Shown piece after piece: positions 16,228-24,725 of a stretch of 64,000 bases of DNA. A program made the position numbers and the translations under genes. The DNA is taken from positions 310,001-374,000 of the forward strand of contig OY764876.1 in the NCBI GenBank assembly GCA_963668595.1, written 5' to 3'. The notes beneath the pieces were generated by a model that was given only the letters and a program-made list of their open reading frames with translations, was not told the origin of the DNA and made no database searches. Each line of letters begins with the position of its first letter. The stretch's first letter is position 1. Source of the stretch: GWE2-42-39 sp963668595 (GTDB lineage: Bacteria > Bacteroidota > Bacteroidia > Bacteroidales > Prolixibacteraceae).

Positions 16228-17724
16228 ATGAAATCAAGAGTAACCCTTATGTTAGCCTCGCTACTGATTCTCGGTGCTTGTTCTACCGGAAATTATGTGC
16301 CCCGGGCTTACGACGATGACATTTACTTTACTCCCGGTGATATAGTACTCCCCGCAGTAGAGAAATCCTACCCAAGTCAGGCTCCTGTTCAGGCTTATAA
16401 TGATGAGAATGAAGAAGAAGCTTTAGTGCTCAGTGAAAGTGGAACCCTTGAAGATGGAAGTAAAATTCAGAAAAACTACATCTTCCGTGATGGAGACCAA
16501 AATGATTATCTGAGTGCTAACATGAATGAACTGGATGATTTTGAACTGGTTGATTCGGATACTACATACATCGAGGAAGAAGATGACTACCAGTACATCA
16601 TCAATAATTATTATGAATTAGATGATTATTCGTACCGTATAAATCGATTCCATCGTCCATTTTACTATCGTCCGTTGTTCAGCAGTTGGTACTCGACTAA
16701 CTGGTACTGGAACGACATGTACTGGAATGACTGGTCATGGGGATATGGATACTCTCCCTATTACTCATGGAATTGGGGCTGGGGACCATCCTATTATACT
16801 GGATATTGGGGATACCCCTATTATAACTCATGGGATTATTGCTATTCCGGCGGATGGTGGGGTGGTGGTTATTACAACGATCCCTGGTATAATCATGGCG
16901 GACATCATTATTCGTCGAATGATTATTATTATGGCAAACGTCGTTCGTCATACTCAACCGTTTCGCAGGGAAGAGGGTATAATTCTTATTCATCAACGAT
17001 CTCGCGTGGACGAAATGCTGATCTGAAAAATGGGAGCACAGTTTCTTCCGGTAATTATGGTCGCACAGGCATGGTTCAACGACGTGAGCGTTCGATTGAG
17101 GGGAATGGTCAAATAAATAAAAATGCAACACTGACTGATCGTCGTCGGGATATATCCGGCACAGAAAGATCTTCTGTTGGTAATTCAGGAAATGCAGTAG
17201 GACGTTCATACAATGGAGTGAGGGGATCCTCAACTATTATGAGAAGTAATACTCCCAGCACTAACAGTAGGACATATCGGTCAGGAACAGGGAATAGTGT
17301 ACAGCGCAGTTATGTGCCGAGTTATAGCAAACCTCGCACGGTGACTCGTTCCACTTACAATACGAATAATAGTTACAGCCGAACCAATAATGGTGGAACA
17401 TATTCAGCTCCGCGTTCAGTTCAATCAAATTCATCGGTAAAATCGTCTAATTCCGGATCGGCACGAAGTTCTTATCAGTCAGGTTCTACGTATAGTCGGG
17501 GGAGTAGTACTACTTCGGGAAGTAGTTCTCGTTCTTCCTCATCTTCTTCATATAGTCGTTCTTCCGGTAATTCTTATTCTGGTAGTTCTCATTCAAATAG
17601 TTCTTATTCCGGTGGATCTAGTTACAGTGGTGGTAGTCATAGTTCAGGTGGTTCTTCCGGTAGCTCAAGTAGCTCTTCTTCGTCTGGAAGCAGCTCTCGA
17701 GGATCTAGTTCAGGAAGACGTTAG
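16228..17724 (+). CDS. Low-complexity surface lipoprotein, Tyr/Trp-rich then Ser/Gly-rich
   Basis: A 498-residue lipoprotein (lipobox LILGACS). Residues 25-135 are acidic; 140-235 are strikingly rich in Trp, Tyr, Gly and Asn (WYWNDMYWNDWSWGYGYSP); from about 240 to the end the chain is Arg/Ser/Asn/Gly-rich, closing with long Ser-Gly runs. No enzyme domain is visible. Such composition suits an unstructured or beta-rich surface polymer. GAGGAGG at 16215-16221 is a strong ribosome site upstream of ATG 16228. The following gene encodes an outer membrane barrel. Confidence 0.7.
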   Translation: MKSRVTLMLASLLILGACSTGNYVPRAYDDDIYFTPGDIVLPAVEKSYPSQAPVQAYNDENEEEALVLSESGTLEDGSKIQKNYIFRDGDQNDYLSANMNELDDFELVDSDTTYIEEEDDYQYIINNYYELDDYSYRINRFHRPFYYRPLFSSWYSTNWYWNDMYWNDWSWGYGYSPYYSWNWGWGPSYYTGYWGYPYYNSWDYCYSGGWWGGGYYNDPWYNHGGHHYSSNDYYYGKRRSSYSTVSQGRGYNSYSSTISRGRNADLKNGSTVSSGNYGRTGMVQRRERSIEGNGQINKNATLTDRRRDISGTERSSVGNSGNAVGRSYNGVRGSSTIMRSNTPSTNSRTYRSGTGNSVQRSYVPSYSKPRTVTRSTYNTNNSYSRTNNGGTYSAPRSVQSNSSVKSSNSGSARSSYQSGSTYSRGSSTTSGSSSRSSSSSSYSRSSGNSYSGSSHSNSSYSGGSSYSGGSHSSGGSSGSSSSSSSSGSSSRGSSSGRR

Positions 17725-17816
17725 TTCGATTATTTGAAACAGAATAAAAACAAGCTATTCCTATATTGAATTTGGAAGAGTAGGATTACAGTGTCTATAA
17801 TTTAAAAATATTGATT

Positions 17817-19319
17817 ATGAAAAAGATATTATATACCGTTTCAGCATTATTAATCACTTCGGGACTTTTTGCCCAGAATTTGGTGGACGCACTACGCTAT
17901 TCGGATCACAAAATAAAAGGAACTGCAAGGGCGGCAGCAATGGGAAATGCATTTGGTGCTCTTGGCGCTGATTTTACAACAACAAGTATCAACCCTGCCG
18001 GACTTGGTTTGTACCGTTCGAATGAGTTTGTCTTTACTTCCGATTTAAGTAAAATGAGTGTAGATGGAACTTACTTGAACCGGACTTCTTCGGATTCAAA
18101 GTATAACCTTTCGTTGGATAATGTTGGCTATGTAGCTACGTTTCAGTCGAACGAACAAAGTAGCTCCAGCCTGGTAAGCTTCAATGTTGGCGTTGGGTTT
18201 AACCGTTTGGGCGCGTTTGCTGCCAATATGCTGGTTAATGGAGTTGATGCTCCGAATTCAATATTGACAGGTTTTACCAATCGCGTAAATGATGATTATC
18301 TGGAGGCAGGTGATTTTGATCCTTTTTATGAGAAACTGGCATACGAAACCTATCTGATGGATTATGATCCTGATAATGACGTTTTCTTCAATGACTTAAC
18401 GGATGCTGGTTACGGCCATTCTCAACGGAAAAGTACTTCCCGTAAAGGATATATTAATGAATACACCGTTTCGTTTGCCGCGAATTTTAATCATAAAGTT
18501 TATGTGGGTGCAACTTTCGGAATTCACGATGTTCTTTATGAAGAAAATACAGACCTGTATGAATACGATGCAAATAATAAGATTGATTATTTCAATAGCC
18601 TGAATTTCGAAACAAAAATGAGTACTACCGGAACTGGTTTCAATGCGAAATTGGGCGTAATTTTTAAACCGGTTGATGCATTGCGCTTGGGGGTTGCGTT
18701 GCATACGCCAACTTTTTACAGCCTGAACGATGGATACAGGAATACCATGTATTCGGACATGGATTTGAAAGATAACGTTACAGGGCAGCTTGTGAATGAG
18801 AAATATATGAAATCATCTCCGGTTGGCGACTACGATTACCATTTGGAAACTCCAATGAAAGCGGTGTTTAGTGCTGCATACATTATCGGTAAAAAGGGAT
18901 TGGTTTCTTTGGATTATGAATATGTGGATTATTCAACTGCAAAACTGCGCAAGGGCGGAAACTATAATTATGCATTCACCGATGAGAACGATGAAATTAA
19001 AGAGGTGTATAAAACAGTTGGAAATATCCGTGTTGGAGGAGAATATCGTTTGAATAATGTATTTAGCCTTCGTGCCGGATACGAATTTTATCCAAGTCCT
19101 TACAATAAAAAGGCTTTTGGTGTTGATCAGCCCAACAGCAATTCGGACTATTCATCTGTTTCTGCAGGTTTAGGTATCAAACAGGGCGATTTCTTTGTCG
19201 ATTTGGCTTATAAATATACAATGGGCGAAGAACACAACACGCTTTATGCGGGTTCCGACTTTGCCAAATACGAATTAAACAACAATAGCTTGCTGCTAAG
19301 CGTTGGATTTAAGTTTTAA
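17817..19319 (+). CDS. OmpP1/FadL-like outer membrane protein
   Basis: Start ATG 17817 (two codons after an in-frame TTG). The 500-residue protein has a signal peptide ending LFAQN and the family motif RAAAMGNAFGALGADFTTTSINPAGLGLYRSNEF (quoted only in part by position, about residues 38-70), as in FadL/TodX and PorV-like barrels that pass or tether hydrophobic substrates. Many amphipathic strands follow, with a terminal phenylalanine (LLSVGFKF). Follows the low-complexity lipoprotein by 92 bp; both may act at the cell surface. Confidence 0.8.
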   Translation: MKKILYTVSALLITSGLFAQNLVDALRYSDHKIKGTARAAAMGNAFGALGADFTTTSINPAGLGLYRSNEFVFTSDLSKMSVDGTYLNRTSSDSKYNLSLDNVGYVATFQSNEQSSSSLVSFNVGVGFNRLGAFAANMLVNGVDAPNSILTGFTNRVNDDYLEAGDFDPFYEKLAYETYLMDYDPDNDVFFNDLTDAGYGHSQRKSTSRKGYINEYTVSFAANFNHKVYVGATFGIHDVLYEENTDLYEYDANNKIDYFNSLNFETKMSTTGTGFNAKLGVIFKPVDALRLGVALHTPTFYSLNDGYRNTMYSDMDLKDNVTGQLVNEKYMKSSPVGDYDYHLETPMKAVFSAAYIIGKKGLVSLDYEYVDYSTAKLRKGGNYNYAFTDENDEIKEVYKTVGNIRVGGEYRLNNVFSLRAGYEFYPSPYNKKAFGVDQPNSNSDYSSVSAGLGIKQGDFFVDLAYKYTMGEEHNTLYAGSDFAKYELNNNSLLLSVGFKF

Positions 19320-19338
19320 AAATTACCATTCTTACAGG

Positions 19339-19369
19339 AAAAAGCGTCGGCATATAGTCGGCGCTTTTT
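19339..19369 (+). terminator. Intrinsic terminator after the outer membrane barrel gene
   Basis: AAAAAGCGTCG pairs with CGGCGCTTTTT (one mismatch) followed by T-rich sequence. Confidence 0.65.
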
Positions 19370-19465
19370 GTTTGTATAAAATTGCATGCAGAGAAAAAGA
19401 AGGAAGCAAAAAATGACGTTTTTTTGGAGGATTTGTCGTAACTTGTATCACTCAACAAAACAACG

Positions 19466-19738
19466 ATGATTCAGTTTCAACCAATTGATTACTTATGGGC
19501 GGTTCAGCTTTTTGATCAGGCCGAAGAGCAGGGGCTTCGTTTAAAAATGGGCGAATTTGAAACATCAAAATGGCTGCAGCGCGAGAATATTAAGTTTGAT
19601 GATATTGTTGCTTTCTCGAAACAAATGCCGGATGCAAAAATATTTATCATCGGTTCAGGCGATGATGAAGGATTTTATATTTATTCGCAGAAACAGCAAC
19701 GTTGTTATAAGTCAGATCGTCAATTGGAAGCAGTTTGA
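19466..19738 (+). CDS. Hypothetical 90-residue protein
   Basis: No family recognised. The protein is soluble and mixed alpha/beta, beginning MIQFQPIDYLWAVQLFDQAEEQG and containing PDAKIFIIGSGDDEGFYIYS. It lies between an outer membrane protein and a methyltransferase, alone on its strand segment with about 100 bp on each side. The reading frame has normal codon use for the region, so it is likely real. Confidence 0.6.
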   Translation: MIQFQPIDYLWAVQLFDQAEEQGLRLKMGEFETSKWLQRENIKFDDIVAFSKQMPDAKIFIIGSGDDEGFYIYSQKQQRCYKSDRQLEAV

Positions 19739-19838
19739 TTATTGAATTTATTTTCCACCATGAAGTATTGTTCCCCATTTCGTGTCACAAAAAATATGAT
19801 TTTTGTAAATACAGAAATAAACGCTAAAACGTTCTTGT

Positions 19839-20558
19839 ATGATAAAAATAACTCCGGATCCGCTTGGCCTTGCCGTTCAGGATTATTATTCATTGAAAAT
19901 TGATCTTCCTTTAACTGTGCATACTGCCGGATTTGATCCGGATGCAATGCAACCTTCTTATTTTTTTCGCACTCCAGACGAAATGCCTTTTCTCGAAAAA
20001 GAAGCATTACGCCGGGTTCGTGGCAAAGTACTGGATATTGGTGCTTGTGCAGGTGCTCATTCGCTGGTGGTTCAGGAAAATGGAACTGAAATTGTCGCTC
20101 TGGAATCGTCGGCATTGTGCTGTGAGGTGATGCGTCGCCGGGGAATAAAAGAAGTGGTTTGTACCGATATTTTCCAATGGAAAGGAATGCAATTTGATAC
20201 GCTTCTTCTGCTGATGAACGGACTTGGAATTGCAGGAAGCCTGCCTCGCTTGTCTGATTTACTTCGTCATCTGAAAACGTTAATGAAGCCCGGAGCACAA
20301 CTGTTGGCCGATTCGTCGGATTTGATATACTTGTTTGAAGACGAGGAGGGAGAAGCACTGATTGATGTAAATTCGAATTGCTATTACGGGGAACTGGAAT
20401 ATCGTTTCGAGTACAAGGGAATAAAAGGCGATAAGTTTCCCTGGCTGTATGTGGATGCCGAAAGTTTGCAGGATGCAGTGGATGCGGCAGGACTGAAAAT
20501 TGTTGAACTGATTGAAGGAGATCATTACGATTATCTGGCAGTAATTGAAGAAAAATAG
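19839..20558 (+). CDS. Class I SAM-dependent methyltransferase
   Basis: A 239-residue protein with motif I VLDIGACAGAHSL at 64-76, an acidic residue closing the second strand (IVALESS), and a motif IV region FDTLLLLMNGLGIAG. This is the Rossmann-like SAM-binding fold. The N-terminal 50 residues and a C-terminal insertion with EDEEGEALIDVN are not typical of a named family. It precedes the kinase-RapZ gene by 56 bp in the same direction, so the two may be one unit. Substrate unknown. Confidence 0.8.
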   Translation: MIKITPDPLGLAVQDYYSLKIDLPLTVHTAGFDPDAMQPSYFFRTPDEMPFLEKEALRRVRGKVLDIGACAGAHSLVVQENGTEIVALESSALCCEVMRRRGIKEVVCTDIFQWKGMQFDTLLLLMNGLGIAGSLPRLSDLLRHLKTLMKPGAQLLADSSDLIYLFEDEEGEALIDVNSNCYYGELEYRFEYKGIKGDKFPWLYVDAESLQDAVDAAGLKIVELIEGDHYDYLAVIEEK

Positions 20559-20614
20559 ACTCGATTTTCAAATCAATCAGGTATATTTGTTTCATTCAAT
20601 AAAAAAATTGACGC

Positions 20615-22045
20615 TTGGAATTAAAAACAAAAGAGCAGCTAATTAGTCTGTTCGAACATCATTATAACGAGGAAGTAATTGCTTTTGAGCAGTTACCGGC
20701 TTCCGGTTCGTACCGGCAATATTGTCGTTTGAGAAGTGAAAATCGCCAGGTGATTGGTGCGTTTAATAACGATTTAAAAGAAAACCGGGCATTTATCGAG
20801 TTTTCACGTCATTTTTTTAAACACGGTTTGCCTGTACCCGAAATTTATAAAGTTGCTGACGATCAGTTTCATTATTTATTAGAAGATTTGGGCGATGTGA
20901 CCTTGTTTGATTATTTGGGAATACATCGTCAGATTGATGATTTTTCAGACGACATTGTCGGTCAGTATAAAAAAGTATTGGATGTACTTCCTGATTTTCA
21001 GATTGATGCAGGAAAAGATCTGGACTATTCGTTGTGTTATCCGCGCGGAGCATTCGACAAACAGTCGATGATGTGGGATTTGAATTATTTTAAATATTAT
21101 TTTCTGAAACTGGCGCAGGTTTCGTTTGACGAGCAGGCATTGGAAGATGACTTTCAGTCTTTTTCCGATTATTTGCTTTCAACAGACATCAACTATTTTT
21201 TGTATCGAGACTTTCAGTCGCGAAACGTAATGCTGAAAGATAACCGTGTGTTTTTTATCGATTATCAGGGGGGCCGGAAAGGGGCTTTGCAATACGATTT
21301 AGCATCGCTGTTGTACGATGCGAAAGCCGACATTCCGCAGCATGTGCGCAACGAACTGCTTGAGTATTATCTCGATCAGCTGGAACAGCGAATCGCGTTA
21401 AATCGGGACGAATTCAAGTCTTTTTTCTCCGGATATGTGTTAATTCGTATCATGCAGGCAATGGGCGCTTATGGTTTCCGCGGCTTTTACGAGAAAAAAG
21501 AACATTTTCTGAAAAGTATTCCTTTTGCGCTTGAAAACTTGCGTTATATTCTTTCTACTCATACAATTGGTATTGAATTACCTGAATTATTCAGCGTATT
21601 GAAAAAAGTAAGTGAGTCGAAAATGTTGCGCGAGATTGCTTCGAAAGAAGGGAAATTGACGGTTCGGATTACCAGTTTTTCATATAAACGAGGAATTCCG
21701 GAAGATCCTTCGGGCAATGGTGGCGGTTTTGTTTTTGATTGCCGTGCGGTGAAGAATCCCGGGCGTTATGAAGAATATCGCCATTTGTCGGGCAAAGACA
21801 AAAAAGTGCAGGAATTTCTCGAAAATAATTCCAATGTGAGCGAATTCTTGCAGCCTGTTTTTAGTCTGGTTAATCAATCGGTGAGGAAATATTTGAAACG
21901 TGGTTTTTCTCATCTCAGCGTAAATTTTGGATGTACTGGCGGACAACATCGTTCGGTGTATTCGGCTGAAAAATTAGCTGAGCATCTGAAAAACAATTTT
22001 CCTGTTGAAGTTGTTTTGATACACCGGGAACAGGAAAATTGGTAA
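20615..22045 (+). CDS. Aminoglycoside-phosphotransferase-like kinase fused to RapZ C-terminal domain
   Basis: A stop codon at 20609 and the lack of an in-frame ATG make TTG 20615 the likely start. Residues 1-330 are an APH-type kinase (LLEDLGD; catalytic loop YRDFQSRNVML at about 196-206; FIDYQGG, the DFG-like metal site). This resembles AmgK-type sugar kinases of cell wall recycling. Residues about 348-476 match the C-terminal domain of RapZ, with TSFSYKRGIP and FGCTGGQHRSVY; in enterobacteria this domain binds RNA and GlcN6P. The fusion is known in Bacteroidota but its role is not settled. Confidence 0.82.
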   Translation: MELKTKEQLISLFEHHYNEEVIAFEQLPASGSYRQYCRLRSENRQVIGAFNNDLKENRAFIEFSRHFFKHGLPVPEIYKVADDQFHYLLEDLGDVTLFDYLGIHRQIDDFSDDIVGQYKKVLDVLPDFQIDAGKDLDYSLCYPRGAFDKQSMMWDLNYFKYYFLKLAQVSFDEQALEDDFQSFSDYLLSTDINYFLYRDFQSRNVMLKDNRVFFIDYQGGRKGALQYDLASLLYDAKADIPQHVRNELLEYYLDQLEQRIALNRDEFKSFFSGYVLIRIMQAMGAYGFRGFYEKKEHFLKSIPFALENLRYILSTHTIGIELPELFSVLKKVSESKMLREIASKEGKLTVRITSFSYKRGIPEDPSGNGGGFVFDCRAVKNPGRYEEYRHLSGKDKKVQEFLENNSNVSEFLQPVFSLVNQSVRKYLKRGFSHLSVNFGCTGGQHRSVYSAEKLAEHLKNNFPVEVVLIHREQENW

Positions 22046-22047
22046 AA

Positions 22048-22188
22048 ATGGGAAAAACACTTTGTAAAAAAGATTCAGAAAAAATATACGACGATCCGAA
22101 ATACGTTTGCAAGCGTTGCGGACGAAAAGCACGCAAGGAAGAAAAACTTTGCAAGCCTCAAAAAATAGCGAAGCCGGAATCAGAATAG
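22048..22188 (+). CDS. 46-residue Cys-rich zinc-ribbon-like protein
   Basis: ATG 22048 starts three bases after the stop of the kinase-RapZ gene, so the two are probably translated from one message. The peptide has two CxxC-like pairs (LCKKDSEKIY; YVCKRCGRKARKEEKLCKP) and many lysines, which suggests a small metal-binding, possibly nucleic acid-binding, protein. Small proteins of this pattern are, as I recall, common in Bacteroidota. Its stop lies inside the terminator stem. Confidence 0.65.
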   Translation: MGKTLCKKDSEKIYDDPKYVCKRCGRKARKEEKLCKPQKIAKPESE

Positions 22189-22199
22189 TTCCGGCTTCG
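22169..22199 (+). terminator. Intrinsic terminator overlapping the small Cys-rich gene
   Basis: CGAAGCCGGAA (22169-22179) and TTCCGGCTTCG (22189-22199) form an 11-bp perfect stem, followed by a T-rich stretch at 22201-22208. Confidence 0.7.
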
Positions 22200-22281
22200 G
22201 TCGTTTTATATTTGAGCGCTGTTTTGCTTTCAATTCGATTTTACTGTTTTGTTTTCAGATGAATTGTAAATTGTTCTGGTG

Positions 22282-23676
22282 TTATTGGTACCACAAATTG
22301 CCGGTCTCGTTAATCTGCATGCGGATGCGCCATTCTTTAGGCCAGTAGTTGTTTGATCGATTTCCCAGATTCTTTAGAAATCCAAGCGGAACATTCCGGT
22401 AGTTTACCAGTTGCCAACCCGGGGCAGAATTCTCGGTTTTAACTTCTTCTTTGCGTAAAAATTTCAAGGCATCCAACTTGTTCAGCTCAATGTTGGCAAA
22501 GCTTTGACGATTTATTTCCTCAGAAAAAGCCAAAAAAGGAGAGGGACTCATGTCTTTGCCTTTCATTTCAGCTACCGGAAGAGCAAAGTCAACTGTTTTT
22601 AATAATGAATTCAAAATCAGTAAATCATTTTTCCTGTTTGCAGGTAAAGCAATAATTTTGTCCCGTTGCAAAATCATTTCCAGATTACCCGGTTTGATCC
22701 AGCTTTTAACCGTTGATGCGTTGGCTGGTAATTTTTCAAACGATGAATTTATTTTTTTAGGTTGACGAAATTCCCGCTGTTCTTCTGTTTTCCTGATCAG
22801 GCACATAAAAAAACCTTCTCCCTGAACGCGATGAGGGAGAAAACGATATGCGGTGATACCTTCATACTTGATTTGGTCAATATTCCATTCCGCAGATATT
22901 GGAATAGAAATGGTTTCAAAGTCGCTCTGCGATTGAAGCCACTGCAAATTCTCTTCGTTTTCTGCCGGATTGAAGGTACAGGTACTGTAAAGTAAGTATC
23001 CTCCCGTTTTTAGCGCAGGCCAAATGTCTGCCAGAATTCGTCGCTGACGTACCGAACACAGTTGGGTGTTTGCTTCGCTCCATTCATTCCGGGCAGCTGC
23101 ATCACGCCGGAAGAGTCCTTCGCCAGAGCAAGGTGCATCAACAACCACTAAATCGAAAAATCCGCTCAATGACTGAAAATCGCGAGGGTCATTGTTGCTG
23201 ATAAGTGCGTTGGCAGCTCCCCATTTCCGGATATTTTCGTGCAGAATGCGTGCTCGTGACTGAATCACTTCGTTGCTAATCAACAGATCGTCGTCTCCAA
23301 TCAAACTGAGCAAATGAGTTGATTTTCCGCCCGGAGCTCCACATAAATCAAGTACATTCGCTTGCGATGGAAGTTGCATTTGGCGAAAGGCCTGCTCCAG
23401 AAACATTGAACTGGCTTCCTGTACATAGTAAGCTCCGGCATGAAACAATGGATCAAGCGTGAACGAAGGACGTTCGGAAAGGAAAAATCCAGTAGAACAC
23501 CATGGAACAGTCTGTATTTTGTTTTCAGAATAGCTGAATTTTCGGGCATTGATGCGCACGCTGGTTTGTGCATCTTTTTCGATTGCTGCAAGAAAACTAT
23601 CTGCCTCTGTGCCGAACTGTTGCCGGATTCGTCTTGTAAAAGCTTCCGGTAAAAAGTGTGTATTGTTTTGACTCAT
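22282..23676 (-). CDS. rsmF: RsmF-like rRNA (cytosine-5) methyltransferase (NOL1/NOP2/Sun)
   Basis: A 464-residue RNA m5C methyltransferase. SAM-binding motif I VLDLCGAPGGKSTHLL, the motif IV catalytic pair DAPCSGEG, and the second cysteine YSTCTFNPAENE are all present, so it should be active. The C-terminal third (about 300-464) is the extra domain found in RsmF/YebU-type enzymes, which modify C1407 of 16S rRNA in E. coli. The exact rRNA position in this organism is inferred from family. Confidence 0.85.
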   Translation of the reverse strand: MSQNNTHFLPEAFTRRIRQQFGTEADSFLAAIEKDAQTSVRINARKFSYSENKIQTVPWCSTGFFLSERPSFTLDPLFHAGAYYVQEASSMFLEQAFRQMQLPSQANVLDLCGAPGGKSTHLLSLIGDDDLLISNEVIQSRARILHENIRKWGAANALISNNDPRDFQSLSGFFDLVVVDAPCSGEGLFRRDAAARNEWSEANTQLCSVRQRRILADIWPALKTGGYLLYSTCTFNPAENEENLQWLQSQSDFETISIPISAEWNIDQIKYEGITAYRFLPHRVQGEGFFMCLIRKTEEQREFRQPKKINSSFEKLPANASTVKSWIKPGNLEMILQRDKIIALPANRKNDLLILNSLLKTVDFALPVAEMKGKDMSPSPFLAFSEEINRQSFANIELNKLDALKFLRKEEVKTENSAPGWQLVNYRNVPLGFLKNLGNRSNNYWPKEWRIRMQINETGNLWYQ

Positions 23677-23832
23677 TGTGCTTCAAAAATAGCAGCATAT
23701 TTGTTATCGTGCTAAATTTTGCAAATGAAAATCATCGACAGACTTATTTCTTTTCGGTTGAAATGAGTAAAAATACGTATTGCCGAAGCTCTTTTTGACA
23801 ATTACTTTGTTATTGTATTTAAAAGAAACAGA

Positions 23833-24543
23833 ATGATTAACGGAGAGAAAGCATCAGCCTTGAATGATTTGAAACAAGGAAAAACGATTGTTGATATTTT
23901 GCGGGAACTGGCAGACGAATTTGCCGGGAAAGTTGTTTTTACAACTAGTTTTGGGGTTGAAGATCAGGTGATTACTGATTTGATTTTTGCTAATAATATT
24001 CCAATTCAGGTTGTGACACTGGACACTGGTCGCTTGTTTGAAGAGACTTACAAGGTGTATAACCGTACTTTTGAAAAATATCAAAAGCCCATAGTTGCTT
24101 ATTTTCCGAATAATGAAAAACTAGAGAGTTTATTGGCAGAGAAAGGCCCATTCAGTTTTTATCTTTCTCCCGAAAATAGGAAGGAATGTTGCCACATTCG
24201 GAAGGTGGAACCGCTTGGCCGTGCATTGTCGGGAATGGAAATCTGGATTACCGGCTTGCGGGCTTCTCAGTCGGATAATCGGGGAGGGCTGACTCCATTT
24301 GTGTGGGATGCAGGCTTTGAAATAATTAAGTATAATCCGTTGCTGGAGTGGTCGCTCGACGATTGCCGCGAATATGTAAAAGAAAATCAGGTCCCTTACA
24401 ATGTGTTGCACGATCGTGGATTTGTAAGCATTGGCTGTGCTCCGTGTACCCGGGCGATTCAACCGGGCGAAGATTTTCGTGCCGGACGCTGGTGGTGGGA
24501 AAATAATTCGAAAAAAGAGTGCGGTTTGCACACACATCAATAA
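23833..24543 (+). CDS. cysH: Phosphoadenylyl/adenylyl-sulfate reductase
   Basis: A 236-residue assimilatory sulfate reductase. The ATP-sulfate binding region TTSFGVEDQVI and TLDTGRLFEETY are typical. A CC pair (KECCHIRKVEPL) and CAPC (GCAPCTRAI) supply the ligands of the [4Fe-4S] cluster found in APS-type enzymes, and KKECGLH gives the catalytic C-terminal cysteine. It therefore more likely reduces APS than PAPS. The electron donor would be thioredoxin. No other sulfate assimilation gene is in the window. Confidence 0.88.
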   Translation: MINGEKASALNDLKQGKTIVDILRELADEFAGKVVFTTSFGVEDQVITDLIFANNIPIQVVTLDTGRLFEETYKVYNRTFEKYQKPIVAYFPNNEKLESLLAEKGPFSFYLSPENRKECCHIRKVEPLGRALSGMEIWITGLRASQSDNRGGLTPFVWDAGFEIIKYNPLLEWSLDDCREYVKENQVPYNVLHDRGFVSIGCAPCTRAIQPGEDFRAGRWWWENNSKKECGLHTHQ

Positions 24544-24631
24544 GAGATATTGACAATTCGGTGATTTACTATTTACAAATTATCGGACTGTAGATGATTT
24601 TAGTGTAGTATATTATTCTGAATTGATAATG

Positions 24632-24668
24632 ATAAAGCTTCAAGTTTTTTATAATCTTGAAGCTTTAT
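24632..24668 (+). terminator. Intrinsic terminator of cysH
   Basis: ATAAAGCTTCAAG and CTTGAAGCTTTAT form a 13-bp stem with T-rich sequence after it. Confidence 0.65.
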
Positions 24669-24676
24669 TTTAAAAG

Positions 24677-24706
24677 AAAAAGGGTTGTCATCAGACAACC
24701 CTTTTT
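24677..24706 (-). terminator. Intrinsic terminator of ppdK
   Basis: AAAAAGGGTTGTC and GACAACCCTTTTT form a 13-bp stem with a 4-nt loop; read on the minus strand it stands just after the ppdK stop and ends in T residues. Confidence 0.75.
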
Positions 24707-24725
24707 CGTATTTGATGCGCTTTGA

